A stretch of 64,000 nt of DNA from an uncultured Lachnospiraceae bacterium (GTDB taxonomy: Bacteria > Bacillota > Clostridia > Lachnospirales > Lachnospiraceae), in NCBI GenBank assembly GCA_910587295.1, contig CAJULP010000077.1, forward strand, positions 119,330 through 183,329, read 5' to 3'. The notes beneath the pieces were generated by a model. That model worked only from the letters and a program-made list of their open reading frames with translations, was not told the DNA's origin and did not search any database. Below, one piece after another: positions 45,007 through 52,151 of this stretch; within the stretch, counting starts at the first letter, position 1, and the number at the start of each line of letters is the position of its first letter. The translations under genes and the position numbers were made by a program.

Positions 45007-45918
45007 ATGTTATTTGGTACGTTAGAATTGCAAAGAGAAGTGCTGGAACAGGCACAGAAGTACGCAGAAAAGGAAAGTATGAAGTTAATATTTGGTGCGA
45101 TGGTTGGGTCGGTTTCAAAGGGGTTACATTATGCTGATAGCGATTATGATACTCGTTTCCTGTATTTACGAAATGATTTTCCGGAGAAAATATGTGTTCC
45201 CTGCGAAATGCAGGAAAAGGAGCTTGTTAAAAGATATTATCCGAAAAATAAAGTATATGAGTGGATTCCTTTTTGGGAGGCAACCTCTTTTTTACAGTTT
45301 TTGATCAATCCAAGCTTTAAAGATGATTTTTCAGTAGGACTCTATAATATTGTGGGATGGACATTTTTATCTCCATATATATGGGATCCCTATGGGCTGC
45401 AGAGTAAATTAATGCCATTGGTTAATAAAATATTTTGCCGCGAATATGAAATATCGTATCATAAAAAGATTTTGGATAAATACATAACTGAATTTGGTAA
45501 AGATATGGTTATTACCAAGAGCTATTTATATTCGGTCCATGCAGCGGCAACGGTTGAGTGGAGTATGAAGTTTAACGAACAGCCACCAATTCATTTGCAG
45601 ACGTTATTATATGGATTAAACCGCCGTAAGGTGTGGAGCGCAGTGAAAGAAATTTTGGATAATGCGAGAGAAATTGCAAGAGAAAATTATGCGAATAGCA
45701 GCATAAAATTGCATGGGTCGCACTTTGAAGTTAAGTCCGTATACAATAAAGTGATCGAAGAATATGTGGATGGAATCATCTCAGATAGTGAATGGTATCA
45801 TCTGGATGGCGTTATTGATGTGGGAGGAGCAAAGGTGGTTAATGATATGTATGGGATTATTTATGAGTCTGTGTTCCGCAATGAAGAAATTGCACTAAAT
45901 AGCATGCGGGGGGGGTAA
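45007..45918 (+). CDS. RlaP/MNT-like nucleotidyltransferase; G8 run at the stop codon
   Basis: 303 residues. LIFGAMVGSVSKGLHYADSDYDTRFLY contains the pol-beta nucleotidyltransferase motif GSxSxG...DxD (residues about 29-50) as in the RlaP (PF10127-type) family. GWTFLSPYIWDPYGLQ and an EYEISYHKKILDKYI helix are shared with paralogues at 47504 and 48490. The reading frame ends ...SMRGG-TAA, where RGG is the G8 run 45908-45915 and TAA its flank. With 9 Gs the protein would gain about 42 residues and run into the next gene's start (stop near 46045). Unknown substrate. Confidence 0.75.
   Translation: MLFGTLELQREVLEQAQKYAEKESMKLIFGAMVGSVSKGLHYADSDYDTRFLYLRNDFPEKICVPCEMQEKELVKRYYPKNKVYEWIPFWEATSFLQFLINPSFKDDFSVGLYNIVGWTFLSPYIWDPYGLQSKLMPLVNKIFCREYEISYHKKILDKYITEFGKDMVITKSYLYSVHAAATVEWSMKFNEQPPIHLQTLLYGLNRRKVWSAVKEILDNAREIARENYANSSIKLHGSHFEVKSVYNKVIEEYVDGIISDSEWYHLDGVIDVGGAKVVNDMYGIIYESVFRNEEIALNSMRGG
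45908..45915 (+). repeat. Poly-G tract G8 followed by TAAAA (run forms the last codons)
   Basis: Eight Gs after AGCATGC. At this length the flanking TAA is the stop of gene 45007-45918; at 9 the frame stays open for about 42 more codons; at 10 it ends after RGGGKTGI. Confidence 0.8.
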
Positions 45919-46038
45919 AACAGGCATATAACATAATTCTTTTTAGAAAAAATGCCTTTCATGCCCATAAGATATTAATTGATTTTATAATGATGTTTTA
46001 TTTGAAAATCATGCTTATAAAATTGGAGGAATATCTCT

Positions 46039-47520
46039 ATGGGTAAATATTTTGAACTGGACAATAAAAAAATATACATATATGGGGCAGCGGCTACTGG
46101 CGAGATAGTTTTTGATATTTTTAGCAAGAAAAACTATAGGATAGAAGGATTTATTGACAAAAGAGCGGCGGAATTAGATGAATTTAAGGGGAAAAAAGTT
46201 ATCACATTGCCTGATTTATGTGCCCGGGAAAGGGGCAATAAAGAAGGAGTTGTAATTTTCATTGCGGTAAAGAATGTATTTGAACATGAAAGTATTGTAA
46301 AACCATTGACAGACTATGGATTTTTTAATGTGATATATATGCCTTATAGGGCTGTAAAGGGAAAAGCGGCAGGGGAAGAAATGTCATTATATCGTACATG
46401 GAACGATATGATAAAGGGCGATTTTGAGGATGTTAAGGCAATTCCGGTAACAAATGCCCTTAAGGGATATCAATATAGGGACTATGCTGCAATAGCAAAA
46501 TATTGTGATGATAAAAGAACTGTATTGCTGCCGATTGACATGCTGTTTACGGACTTGCCAAAAGATTTGTTAATTAACAATATATGGACGGATATTCCGG
46601 CAATGGCGTTGCTGCCGCATATTTTCTTTTTTAGGTGGCAGAGCGGGGAAGCAGGATATGGATGTGAGGAATACTTAAAATTCTGTATTGATTCGGCCAG
46701 GAAAAGAAACGTAAAGATAACAGAGGCCTGGAAAGAGAATGTGATCAGGAACAGAGCTGACGTATACGCTAATATGAATGATGATTTGGAAAGAAACAGC
46801 GAATTTTTTGTTAAAAACGCACCTCTTGTTACCTGGAATGAAAAAGGTTATTTTAATTTGAACAGTGGGAAACATAGAATGGCTTTTTTTATGTCAAAAA
46901 GGAAGAAATATGTTCCGGCAGTTGTTAAAGATGATGATTACGAAAAGTGGATTCGATATGCGGGTACAGATAAAATAGGAGAATACTTACGAAAAAGTGA
47001 ACTATCAGAACTTAAGGCTCCAATATCGCATCCATATATGTATGAGATAAAATGCATCAATAAGGACTTTTATTATAATTTTCTGTATAGGTACATTATG
47101 CTTCTTTCAGAAAAATCTTTGACTTGTCAGGGCAATGTTGCTTTTGGAGAAATGGGTGGAATTGCGTTAGCGGCGCTGGATGATGGATTTCTGGGCCGCA
47201 CATTGCGGAGATTTGGGTTTAAGACAAAAGAATATGGTATGAGTGGAACCGGGATATTTTTCCGGAGCTTAGAGCCTGCCGAGACAGCAAATGAATTAGA
47301 ACCTGATAAGATAGAATATTCCATTATAGATGGACAAAATGAGGAAGGCTTGAAATTAATTAAGGAATGTCAAAACCTTAGGCTGATTGTATATATGGGG
47401 AATTTGCAGGAGATATCACTTGATGAAGGATTTCGTTGCAAATACAAGGACTGTGCGGTGAAGGATGGCAGGCTAACGGATATATATTGGATGGAGAAAA
47501 CAGATGTTATACGGAAATAA
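46039..47520 (+). CDS. Rossmann plus GxHR domain protein (paralogue of 43546), unknown function
   Basis: 493 residues with the same module order as 43546-44970: KKIYIYGAAATGEIVFDIF, IEGFIDKRAAELDEFKGKKV, FIAVKNVFEHESIV, then FTDLPKDLL with DIPAMALLPHIFFF, and NEKGYFNLNSGKHRMAFFM followed by KKYVPAVV. The C-terminal region (LGRTLRRFGFKTKEYGMSG) is more diverged. ATG 46039 follows TTGGAGGAA. Its 3' end overlaps the following nucleotidyltransferase gene by 17 bases, so the two are translationally coupled and form the second copy of the pair. Confidence 0.7.
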   Translation: MGKYFELDNKKIYIYGAAATGEIVFDIFSKKNYRIEGFIDKRAAELDEFKGKKVITLPDLCARERGNKEGVVIFIAVKNVFEHESIVKPLTDYGFFNVIYMPYRAVKGKAAGEEMSLYRTWNDMIKGDFEDVKAIPVTNALKGYQYRDYAAIAKYCDDKRTVLLPIDMLFTDLPKDLLINNIWTDIPAMALLPHIFFFRWQSGEAGYGCEEYLKFCIDSARKRNVKITEAWKENVIRNRADVYANMNDDLERNSEFFVKNAPLVTWNEKGYFNLNSGKHRMAFFMSKRKKYVPAVVKDDDYEKWIRYAGTDKIGEYLRKSELSELKAPISHPYMYEIKCINKDFYYNFLYRYIMLLSEKSLTCQGNVAFGEMGGIALAALDDGFLGRTLRRFGFKTKEYGMSGTGIFFRSLEPAETANELEPDKIEYSIIDGQNEEGLKLIKECQNLRLIVYMGNLQEISLDEGFRCKYKDCAVKDGRLTDIYWMEKTDVIRK

Positions 47521-48460
47521 AGAAGTGCAGGAAGAAATATTAAAGCAGGTCAGGAAGTTTGAGGAAAAATATAATAAAAAAGTAGTGTTTGGGGCAATGG
47601 TTGGAAGCATATCAAAAGGAGTGGAAAGGTATGACAGTGATTATGACACCCGCTTCCTTTATTTAGACCGGTTGGAGGAGGGATTTGCAAGGTGGGATAA
47701 GGTAAAAGACATCAAGGAATCACAAGTTCACCAATGCTATATTCCGGGAAGCAAGGATTGTTACGTTGATGGTGATCAATATCGTAGAAATTATCATGAG
47801 TTCGAGGTGACTGATAAAAGCTTATTTTATGATAAAATCGCATTTTGGGAATTGACATCGTACATTAATTTTCTTAGAAATCCTATATTGGACAGCAGGT
47901 TTTCCTTAGGGTTATATCATACGGTGGGGTGGACGTTTCACTCTCCTTTTTGTTGGGATCCATATGGGATAAATAACAAAATATCTTGTTTGCTGGATGA
48001 AATGTTTGTTCCGGAATATGAGGTTCGGTATTATAGAAATTATATATTACAAGCTATAAATAAAAGTCCGGTAATGCTCAGGGAGTATTTATATTCTGTG
48101 TACTATGCTCTGTCAATGGATTATGGTATTCAGAATCATAGGTTTGCTCCGGTTTATTTCAAGTCATTATTAGCATTGTGTGATGATGACTTGACAGGAA
48201 CTATTTTAGAATTAGAAAAAAGATACTATGAATCTGCGGCTGAAATAGAAAGCGAAGATGTGTATAAAAGGAAAATGGCGAATGCGATTAGCGTAGAAAG
48301 GAATCGTGTGATTGACTGCTTTTTGCAGGATGTGTTGAAGCGCACGGAAAAATATTGTGACAGTGGTGTGCAAAGTAGTAAGAAGGATTATGTTGACGCG
48401 ATCATTGACATAATTATAGGTTCATTGAAGCGGCCTATAGTCAGGGATGTTAATGATTAA
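47504..48460 (+). CDS. RlaP/MNT-like nucleotidyltransferase (intact, no G run)
   Basis: 318 residues. VVFGAMVGSISKGVERYDSDYDTRFLYL is the nucleotidyltransferase motif with GSxSxG and DSDYD. HQCYIPGSKDCYVDGDQYRR, FYDKIAFWELTSYINFLRNP, LGLYHTVGWTFHSPFCWDPYG and LREYLYSVYYALSMDYGI follow. It is very similar to the broken copy at 48490 over the whole length. Because no G run is present, it would be constitutively intact. Nucleotidyl or other phosphoryl transfer is expected from the fold; the acceptor is unknown. Confidence 0.8.
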   Translation: MLYGNKEVQEEILKQVRKFEEKYNKKVVFGAMVGSISKGVERYDSDYDTRFLYLDRLEEGFARWDKVKDIKESQVHQCYIPGSKDCYVDGDQYRRNYHEFEVTDKSLFYDKIAFWELTSYINFLRNPILDSRFSLGLYHTVGWTFHSPFCWDPYGINNKISCLLDEMFVPEYEVRYYRNYILQAINKSPVMLREYLYSVYYALSMDYGIQNHRFAPVYFKSLLALCDDDLTGTILELEKRYYESAAEIESEDVYKRKMANAISVERNRVIDCFLQDVLKRTEKYCDSGVQSSKKDYVDAIIDIIIGSLKRPIVRDVND

Positions 48461-48489
48461 GAATTATGACTGCGAGAGGGAGAAAACTT

Positions 48490-49429
48490 ATGCTGTATGG
48501 AAAAGAAGCGGCACGAAATGAAATATTAAGTCAGGTTGAGGAATTTGAAAAAAGATACAACAAGAAAGTAGTCTTTGGGTCAGTGCTTGGCAGCATTTCA
48601 AAAGGTGTGGAAAGGTACGATAGCGATTATGATAGCAGATTTTTATATTTTGACGTGACTAAGCAGGAAATTGTCAGATGGGATACGCATGTGCATGAGG
48701 GGGGGGGTAAATGAAGGGCAAATACATTACTGTTATATCCCGGGAACGCCTGGCTACTATGTAGAAGGAGATTCTTATCGAAACTCTGTCTTAAAGCATG
48801 AAGCAAAAGATAAGGGGTTATTTTACGATAAAATTGCGTTTTGGGAGTTAACGTCGTTTCTTGGTTTGCTGAAGTATCCGGAACTGGATGGGGCGTTTTC
48901 GGTGGGGTTGTACCACACGGCAGCATGGACATTTAATTCGCCATATTGTTGGGATCCTTATGGAATAAAAGAAAGGATTTCCTGCCTGATAGATAAAATG
49001 TTTGTTCTGGAATATGAAATCCAATATTATAGGAACTATATTTTAAGCATGCAAAATAAAGATTCCGTAATGCTCAGGGAGTACTTATATGCTGCATACT
49101 ATGCCTTGGCGATGGAATATTGCATAAAGAACAACAGGTTTGCTCCGGTTTATTTTAAGACATTATTGTCATTGTGTAGGAATGAAGAGCTTGCAAAGGC
49201 TGTTTTAAAGTTGGAAGAGGATTATTATAGCTTCGATCTGTCAGAAGTCGAATCAGGAAACTATGAAAGAAAAATGATGGCACAGCGCAAGACGGTAAGA
49301 AATGATGTGATCGACGGATTTTTAAGGCAGATAGTAGATCAAACACAGAACTATGAAGGTAAAATGCCAAAATCAGGAACAGATTACAGAGGTAAAGTTG
49401 TTGAGATAATTTTAGACGCATTGAATTGA
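48490..49429 (+). CDS. RlaP/MNT-like nucleotidyltransferase, out of frame at a G9 run (phase-OFF as read)
   Basis: ATG 48490 has GAGAGGGAG upstream and gives the MLYG start shared with 47504; ATG 48466 is an alternative. The first frame carries VVFGSVLGSISKGVERYDSDYDSRFLYF and then meets G9 at 48699-48707 and stops at 48714. The rest, in the other frame, runs from HYCYIPGTPGYYVEGDSYR through FYDKIAFWELTSFLGLL, GLYHTAAWTFNSPYCWDPYG and LREYLYAAYYALAMEYCI to the stop at 49429. At 8 or 11 Gs one protein of about 312 residues results, collinear with its neighbour. The conserved remainder shows that the gene is not decaying. Confidence 0.85.
48699..48707 (+). repeat. Poly-G tract G9 followed by TAAATG (gene OFF)
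   Basis: Nine Gs after GTGCATGA. In frame at 8 or 11. The flank TAAATGAAG contains both TAA and TGA stops in the alternative frames. Confidence 0.85.
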
Positions 49430-49451
49430 GATATAAAGAGGAAAGATTAAA

Positions 49452-50406
49452 ATGCTAAATGTAATTGTATGGGGAAACCAGGAACAATATGATTTATTCA
49501 TTAACCAGATAAAGGCCGAAGAGCTAAAAGGAAATATATGTGTAAAAGGCGTTGTATCAGAAGATTGTGCCTGGTCGAATAAAATTGACGAGTATGAAAT
49601 GATAGACAAAAAAGTGCTATTGCAAGAGTTGGGGGGGGGTAAAAATTGATTGTGTGCTTGTGACAAGCGTGCAGTCTCATTTTTATACAACGAAAGAAGA
49701 GATTTTATCAATTCTTCCGGATGTGAAAATTATTAATGCAAGAGTGTTAAATATACCACGGTTTGATTTCAGGCGATATTGGGAAGTGCTGGAGGGAAAA
49801 GTATCTATTATTTCTAATAGCTGCTGGGGAGGATTAACGTACAATTCGGTTTATATGGAATTTTTATCCCCATTCATTAATTTGTCGATTGCGCCTTTAG
49901 ACTATATCAGACTGCTTAAAAATTTCAGCGAACATATGAGCCAGCCACTGGAGATGGTCAGAGACAGAAGTGTGCAGGGAAATCCAATCGGCCGAATTGG
50001 GGATGTGGAAATTGATTTCGTCCATTACAGGAACTTTGCGGAGGCAAAGGCCTGTTGGGAAAAAAGAAGTAAGAGAATCAATTATAATAATCTATTGATA
50101 TATATGCCGATAGAAAATGAAGAAGTTGCGCAGATGTTTGCGGAATTACCTATTGAAAGAAAATATGGATTTTGCAATTTCTATATTAACTATAAATCAT
50201 TATATTACGTTAAACATTTTGAAAACTCGGGAGAGGTACAAAGAGGGTTTGGAGGGAGAAGGTTTTCGTCTTACATGAATGATCAGGCAAGAAGAAAGCT
50301 GTATGACTATGATGACGCAATTGGAAACCGCGGGGCGAAAACGGTAAAGATATATGATGTGTTAAAGTTGTTGAATGGGGAAGATAAATTTTTTAGTTAT
50401 TATTGA
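49452..50406 (+). CDS. DUF1919-like glycan protein, out of frame at a G9 run (phase-OFF as read)
   Basis: ATG 49452 opens VIVWGNQEQYDLFINQI, then GVVSEDCAWSNKIDEYEMID, the Rossmann-like module found in exopolysaccharide proteins. It meets G9 at 49631-49639 and stops at 49649. In the other frame it continues KIDCVLVTSVQSHFYTTKEEIL, then a C-terminal domain with VSIISNSCWGGLTYNSVYMEF and SPFINLSIAPLDYIRLLKNF, the DUF1919 signature, to the stop at 50406. At 8 or 11 Gs the protein is about 317 residues. Last gene of the array; terminator-like hairpins follow. Confidence 0.85.
49631..49639 (+). repeat. Poly-G tract G9 followed by TAAAAA (gene OFF)
   Basis: Nine Gs after GCAAGAGTT. The DUF1919-like gene is in frame at 8 or 11. 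Confidence 0.85.
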
Positions 50407-50438
50407 TGTTTTTTTATAAGCTTAGGAGAAAATATGTA

Positions 50439-50474
50439 GCCATCTACAGAGTAGATGACTGTCCTCCTTTTGTT
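50439..50474 (+). terminator. Terminator-like hairpin (imperfect copy)
   Basis: CATCTAC (50441-50447) and GTAGATG (50451-50457) pair around an AGA loop, followed by a moderately T-rich CCTCCTTTTG. Almost the same hairpin recurs at 50852-50880, where the stem is longer and the T run perfect, so this copy may be degenerate. It lies 35 bases after the last gene of the G-tract array. Confidence 0.5.
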
Positions 50475-50592
50475 AGTAGTTGCATTTAGAGAGGATTGAA
50501 ATGACTAATTACTTAATATTATAATACAGCATAACCGTCTGGAATTGAAGAAATAAGAAGGGATTGCTTTCACTTTTTCATTTAAGCAGATT

Positions 50593-50624
50593 AAAAAATG
50601 CGCTATAATATTAGTGCATTTTTT
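50593..50624. terminator. Possible bidirectional intrinsic terminator
   Basis: AAAAAATGCGCTA (50593-50605) can pair with TAGTGCATTTTTT (50612-50624) through 13 pairs with one G-T wobble and a six-base loop. A-rich on the left and T-rich on the right, so it could act in both directions. Confidence 0.5.
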
Positions 50625-50851
50625 TGATATATGGGGTATAATGATATTAAAATGTGTTGCAGGGCAGTAGAAGGTAACGATGAGGGAAAAAGTAGAGTAT
50701 TTGGTAATAGCTTGCACGCTTTTTCTTGACCAGCAGGAGTAGGATGTTTGGAATGTAAGGGGGATTTTTCACTGCTGAGAACAAAAAGAAAATTTTGGAT
50801 TTGTTTGACATTTATTGCGATGTGCAGGAAGTATTAGCGGAAGAAAATCTG

Positions 50852-50880
50852 AAGCCATCTACAAAGTAGATGGCTTTTTT
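50852..50880 (+). terminator. Rho-independent terminator
   Basis: AAGCCATCTAC (50852-50862) and GTAGATGGCTT (50866-50876) form a perfect stem with an AAA loop and run into TTTTTT. It is the strongest terminator seen in the window. Confidence 0.8.
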
Positions 50881-51007
50881 AGAGAAAAATGAAATTAGAA
50901 AAATAATCATTAATTAAGTGATAAGAGACGATGTATTTGCGGTTTTGAAAGCAAAATGTGTTGTCTTATATTATGCATTGTATGATTGAAAAATTGAAGG
51001 ATGCTAT

Positions 51008-51136
51008 GTGATTGAGACTTTAAATGGTGGGTTGAAACATAATATTATGGAGGCAGTGCAGGAACAGACGTGGACACCGGCTCATGAGCTGAAACATGTG
51101 TGGGGAGTGGATGCTTATGTGTCAGGGAAAGGCTGA
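51008..51136 (+). pseudogene. Short coding remnant of unknown family
   Basis: Frame from GTG 51008 to TGA 51134-51136 reads VIETLNGGLKHNIMEAV and then HELKHVWGVDAYVSGKG. A preceding MIEKLKDAM in a different frame (ATG near 50981) could be its original start, separated by a frameshift. Protein-like but too short and fragmented to name. Confidence 0.3.
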
Positions 51137-51163
51137 GGCATAACGAAATAAAGGAGTGGACGG

Positions 51164-51931
51164 ATGAAAGTAGTTATTTTAGCGGGCGGGATGCAGAGTT
51201 CAATAAACAGTGACAGGGAAGGGATTCCCAAGCCGATGGTTGATGTTGGTGGAAAGCCGCTTCTTTGGCATATTATGAAGCACTTTTCGGAATATGGTCT
51301 GACAGAATTTGTGGTCTGCGGTGGGTATAAGGTAGATGTGATTAAAGAGTATTTCATGGATTTTTACATTTATGAATCTGACATAACGGTAGACCTTAAA
51401 AATAATTTTGTGACCGTTCACAAGAACCGCACCGAGGACTGGAAGGTGACGGTGGTGGATACCGGACTGTTTTCTGCCACCGGGCAGAGGGTCAGTCTGA
51501 TTGAAAAGTATGTCGAGGGGGATTTTATCGTTACTTATGGAGACTGTCTGTCGGATATTAATATCCGGGAGCTAATGGAAACGCATATGAATGAAGAGAA
51601 GATTGCTACAATAGCAATGGTAAAGCCATCTGGCAGGGAGCAGTTATTGCCCCTTGATAAGGAGGGAAATCTTCGTTATGAAGACTTGCAGGAAGTAGAA
51701 AATGACTATGCATGGATTAATGGTGACTGCTTTGCTTTTTCAAAAAAGGTTTTCCGTTATTTGAACGGGAATTATGATTTGGAGAAGCAGTTATTCAAAA
51801 AACTTTCGGATTTAGGGGAAGTGGCAGTCTACAGGCATCGGGGATATTGGATAGCCATAGAGACTAAGCGGGATTTGATCGAGGCGGAAAACCTTTGGAA
51901 TGCGGGGATTGCACCATGGATGAAAGGATAA
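51164..51931 (+). CDS. CDP-glucose synthase-like nucleotidyltransferase with altered active-site loop
   Basis: 255 residues, the RfbF length, and collinear with the product at 55499 (GGKPLLWHIMKHFSEYG, FVVCGGYKVDVIKEYF, then FIVTYGDCLSDINI). The nucleotide-binding loop is LAGGMQSSINSDREGIPKPM; the normal LAGGxGTR/GSR is lost, so the catalytic Arg and the third Gly are missing. The Asp of TYGD is kept. Probably a diverged paralogue with weak or no activity, or a regulatory or different-substrate version. ATG 51164 has AAAGGAGTGGACGG upstream. Confidence 0.75.
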   Translation: MKVVILAGGMQSSINSDREGIPKPMVDVGGKPLLWHIMKHFSEYGLTEFVVCGGYKVDVIKEYFMDFYIYESDITVDLKNNFVTVHKNRTEDWKVTVVDTGLFSATGQRVSLIEKYVEGDFIVTYGDCLSDINIRELMETHMNEEKIATIAMVKPSGREQLLPLDKEGNLRYEDLQEVENDYAWINGDCFAFSKKVFRYLNGNYDLEKQLFKKLSDLGEVAVYRHRGYWIAIETKRDLIEAENLWNAGIAPWMKG

Positions 51932-51941
51932 AACGAAGAAA

Positions 51942-52042
51942 ATGAAAGTGGTTATTTTAGCTGGGGAAAATGTTCCCGTATCAATGAAGAGTCATAGTTA
52001 AAGCCAAAGCCCATAATCGGGATAGGCAGAAAACCGATAGGC
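51942..52042 (+). pseudogene. 5' fragment of rfbF (decayed third copy)
   Basis: From ATG 51942 the DNA matches the first hundred bases of rfbF at 55499 closely (for example TTCCCGTATCAATGAAGAGT in both), but has point changes and an in-frame stop (GTCATAGTTAAAG). Similarity fades near 52042. The codons for AGGRGSR have become AGENVPV. It is a broken duplicate sitting right behind the divergent copy. Confidence 0.8.
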
Positions 52043-52151
52043 AGATTACACCTTGGGGTTTAGGGATAAGCTAGTACATATCAGATTATTTCAACTTATG
52101 GTAAAGTAAAATTGTTGTTTTATACATTTGTTAACATTGGAAGAGAAAATA

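Larger units (their letters stand above)
50475..51163. other. Intergenic stretch with decayed coding remnants
   Basis: This stretch of nearly 0.7 kb holds no complete gene. A plus-strand frame ending at a stop inside the hairpin (about 50767-50868) reads ENKKKILDLFDIYCDVQEVL, protein-like but without a usable start. A 42-codon remnant follows at 51008-51136. A TATAAT at 50637-50642 has no convincing -35 box. I interpret it as a scar of deleted genes at the edge of the locus. Confidence 0.45.

Noticed and set aside
38517..49639. Explaining all the frame breaks as sequencing errors
   Set aside because: Errors could change a run by one base, so individual ON/OFF states are uncertain, but they do not create nine G8-G10 runs in one region with a shared TAA/TATAA flank.
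38517..49639. G-quadruplex regulatory elements
   Set aside because: Each site is a single run; four nearby runs needed for an intramolecular quadruplex are absent.
38500..50400. Diversity-generating retroelement or invertible-promoter system
   Set aside because: No reverse transcriptase, template/variable repeat pair, recombinase gene or inverted repeats flanking a promoter were found.
50505..50717. A 70-codon minus-strand gene
   Set aside because: Runs through a probable terminator hairpin, no ribosome site and no recognisable domain.
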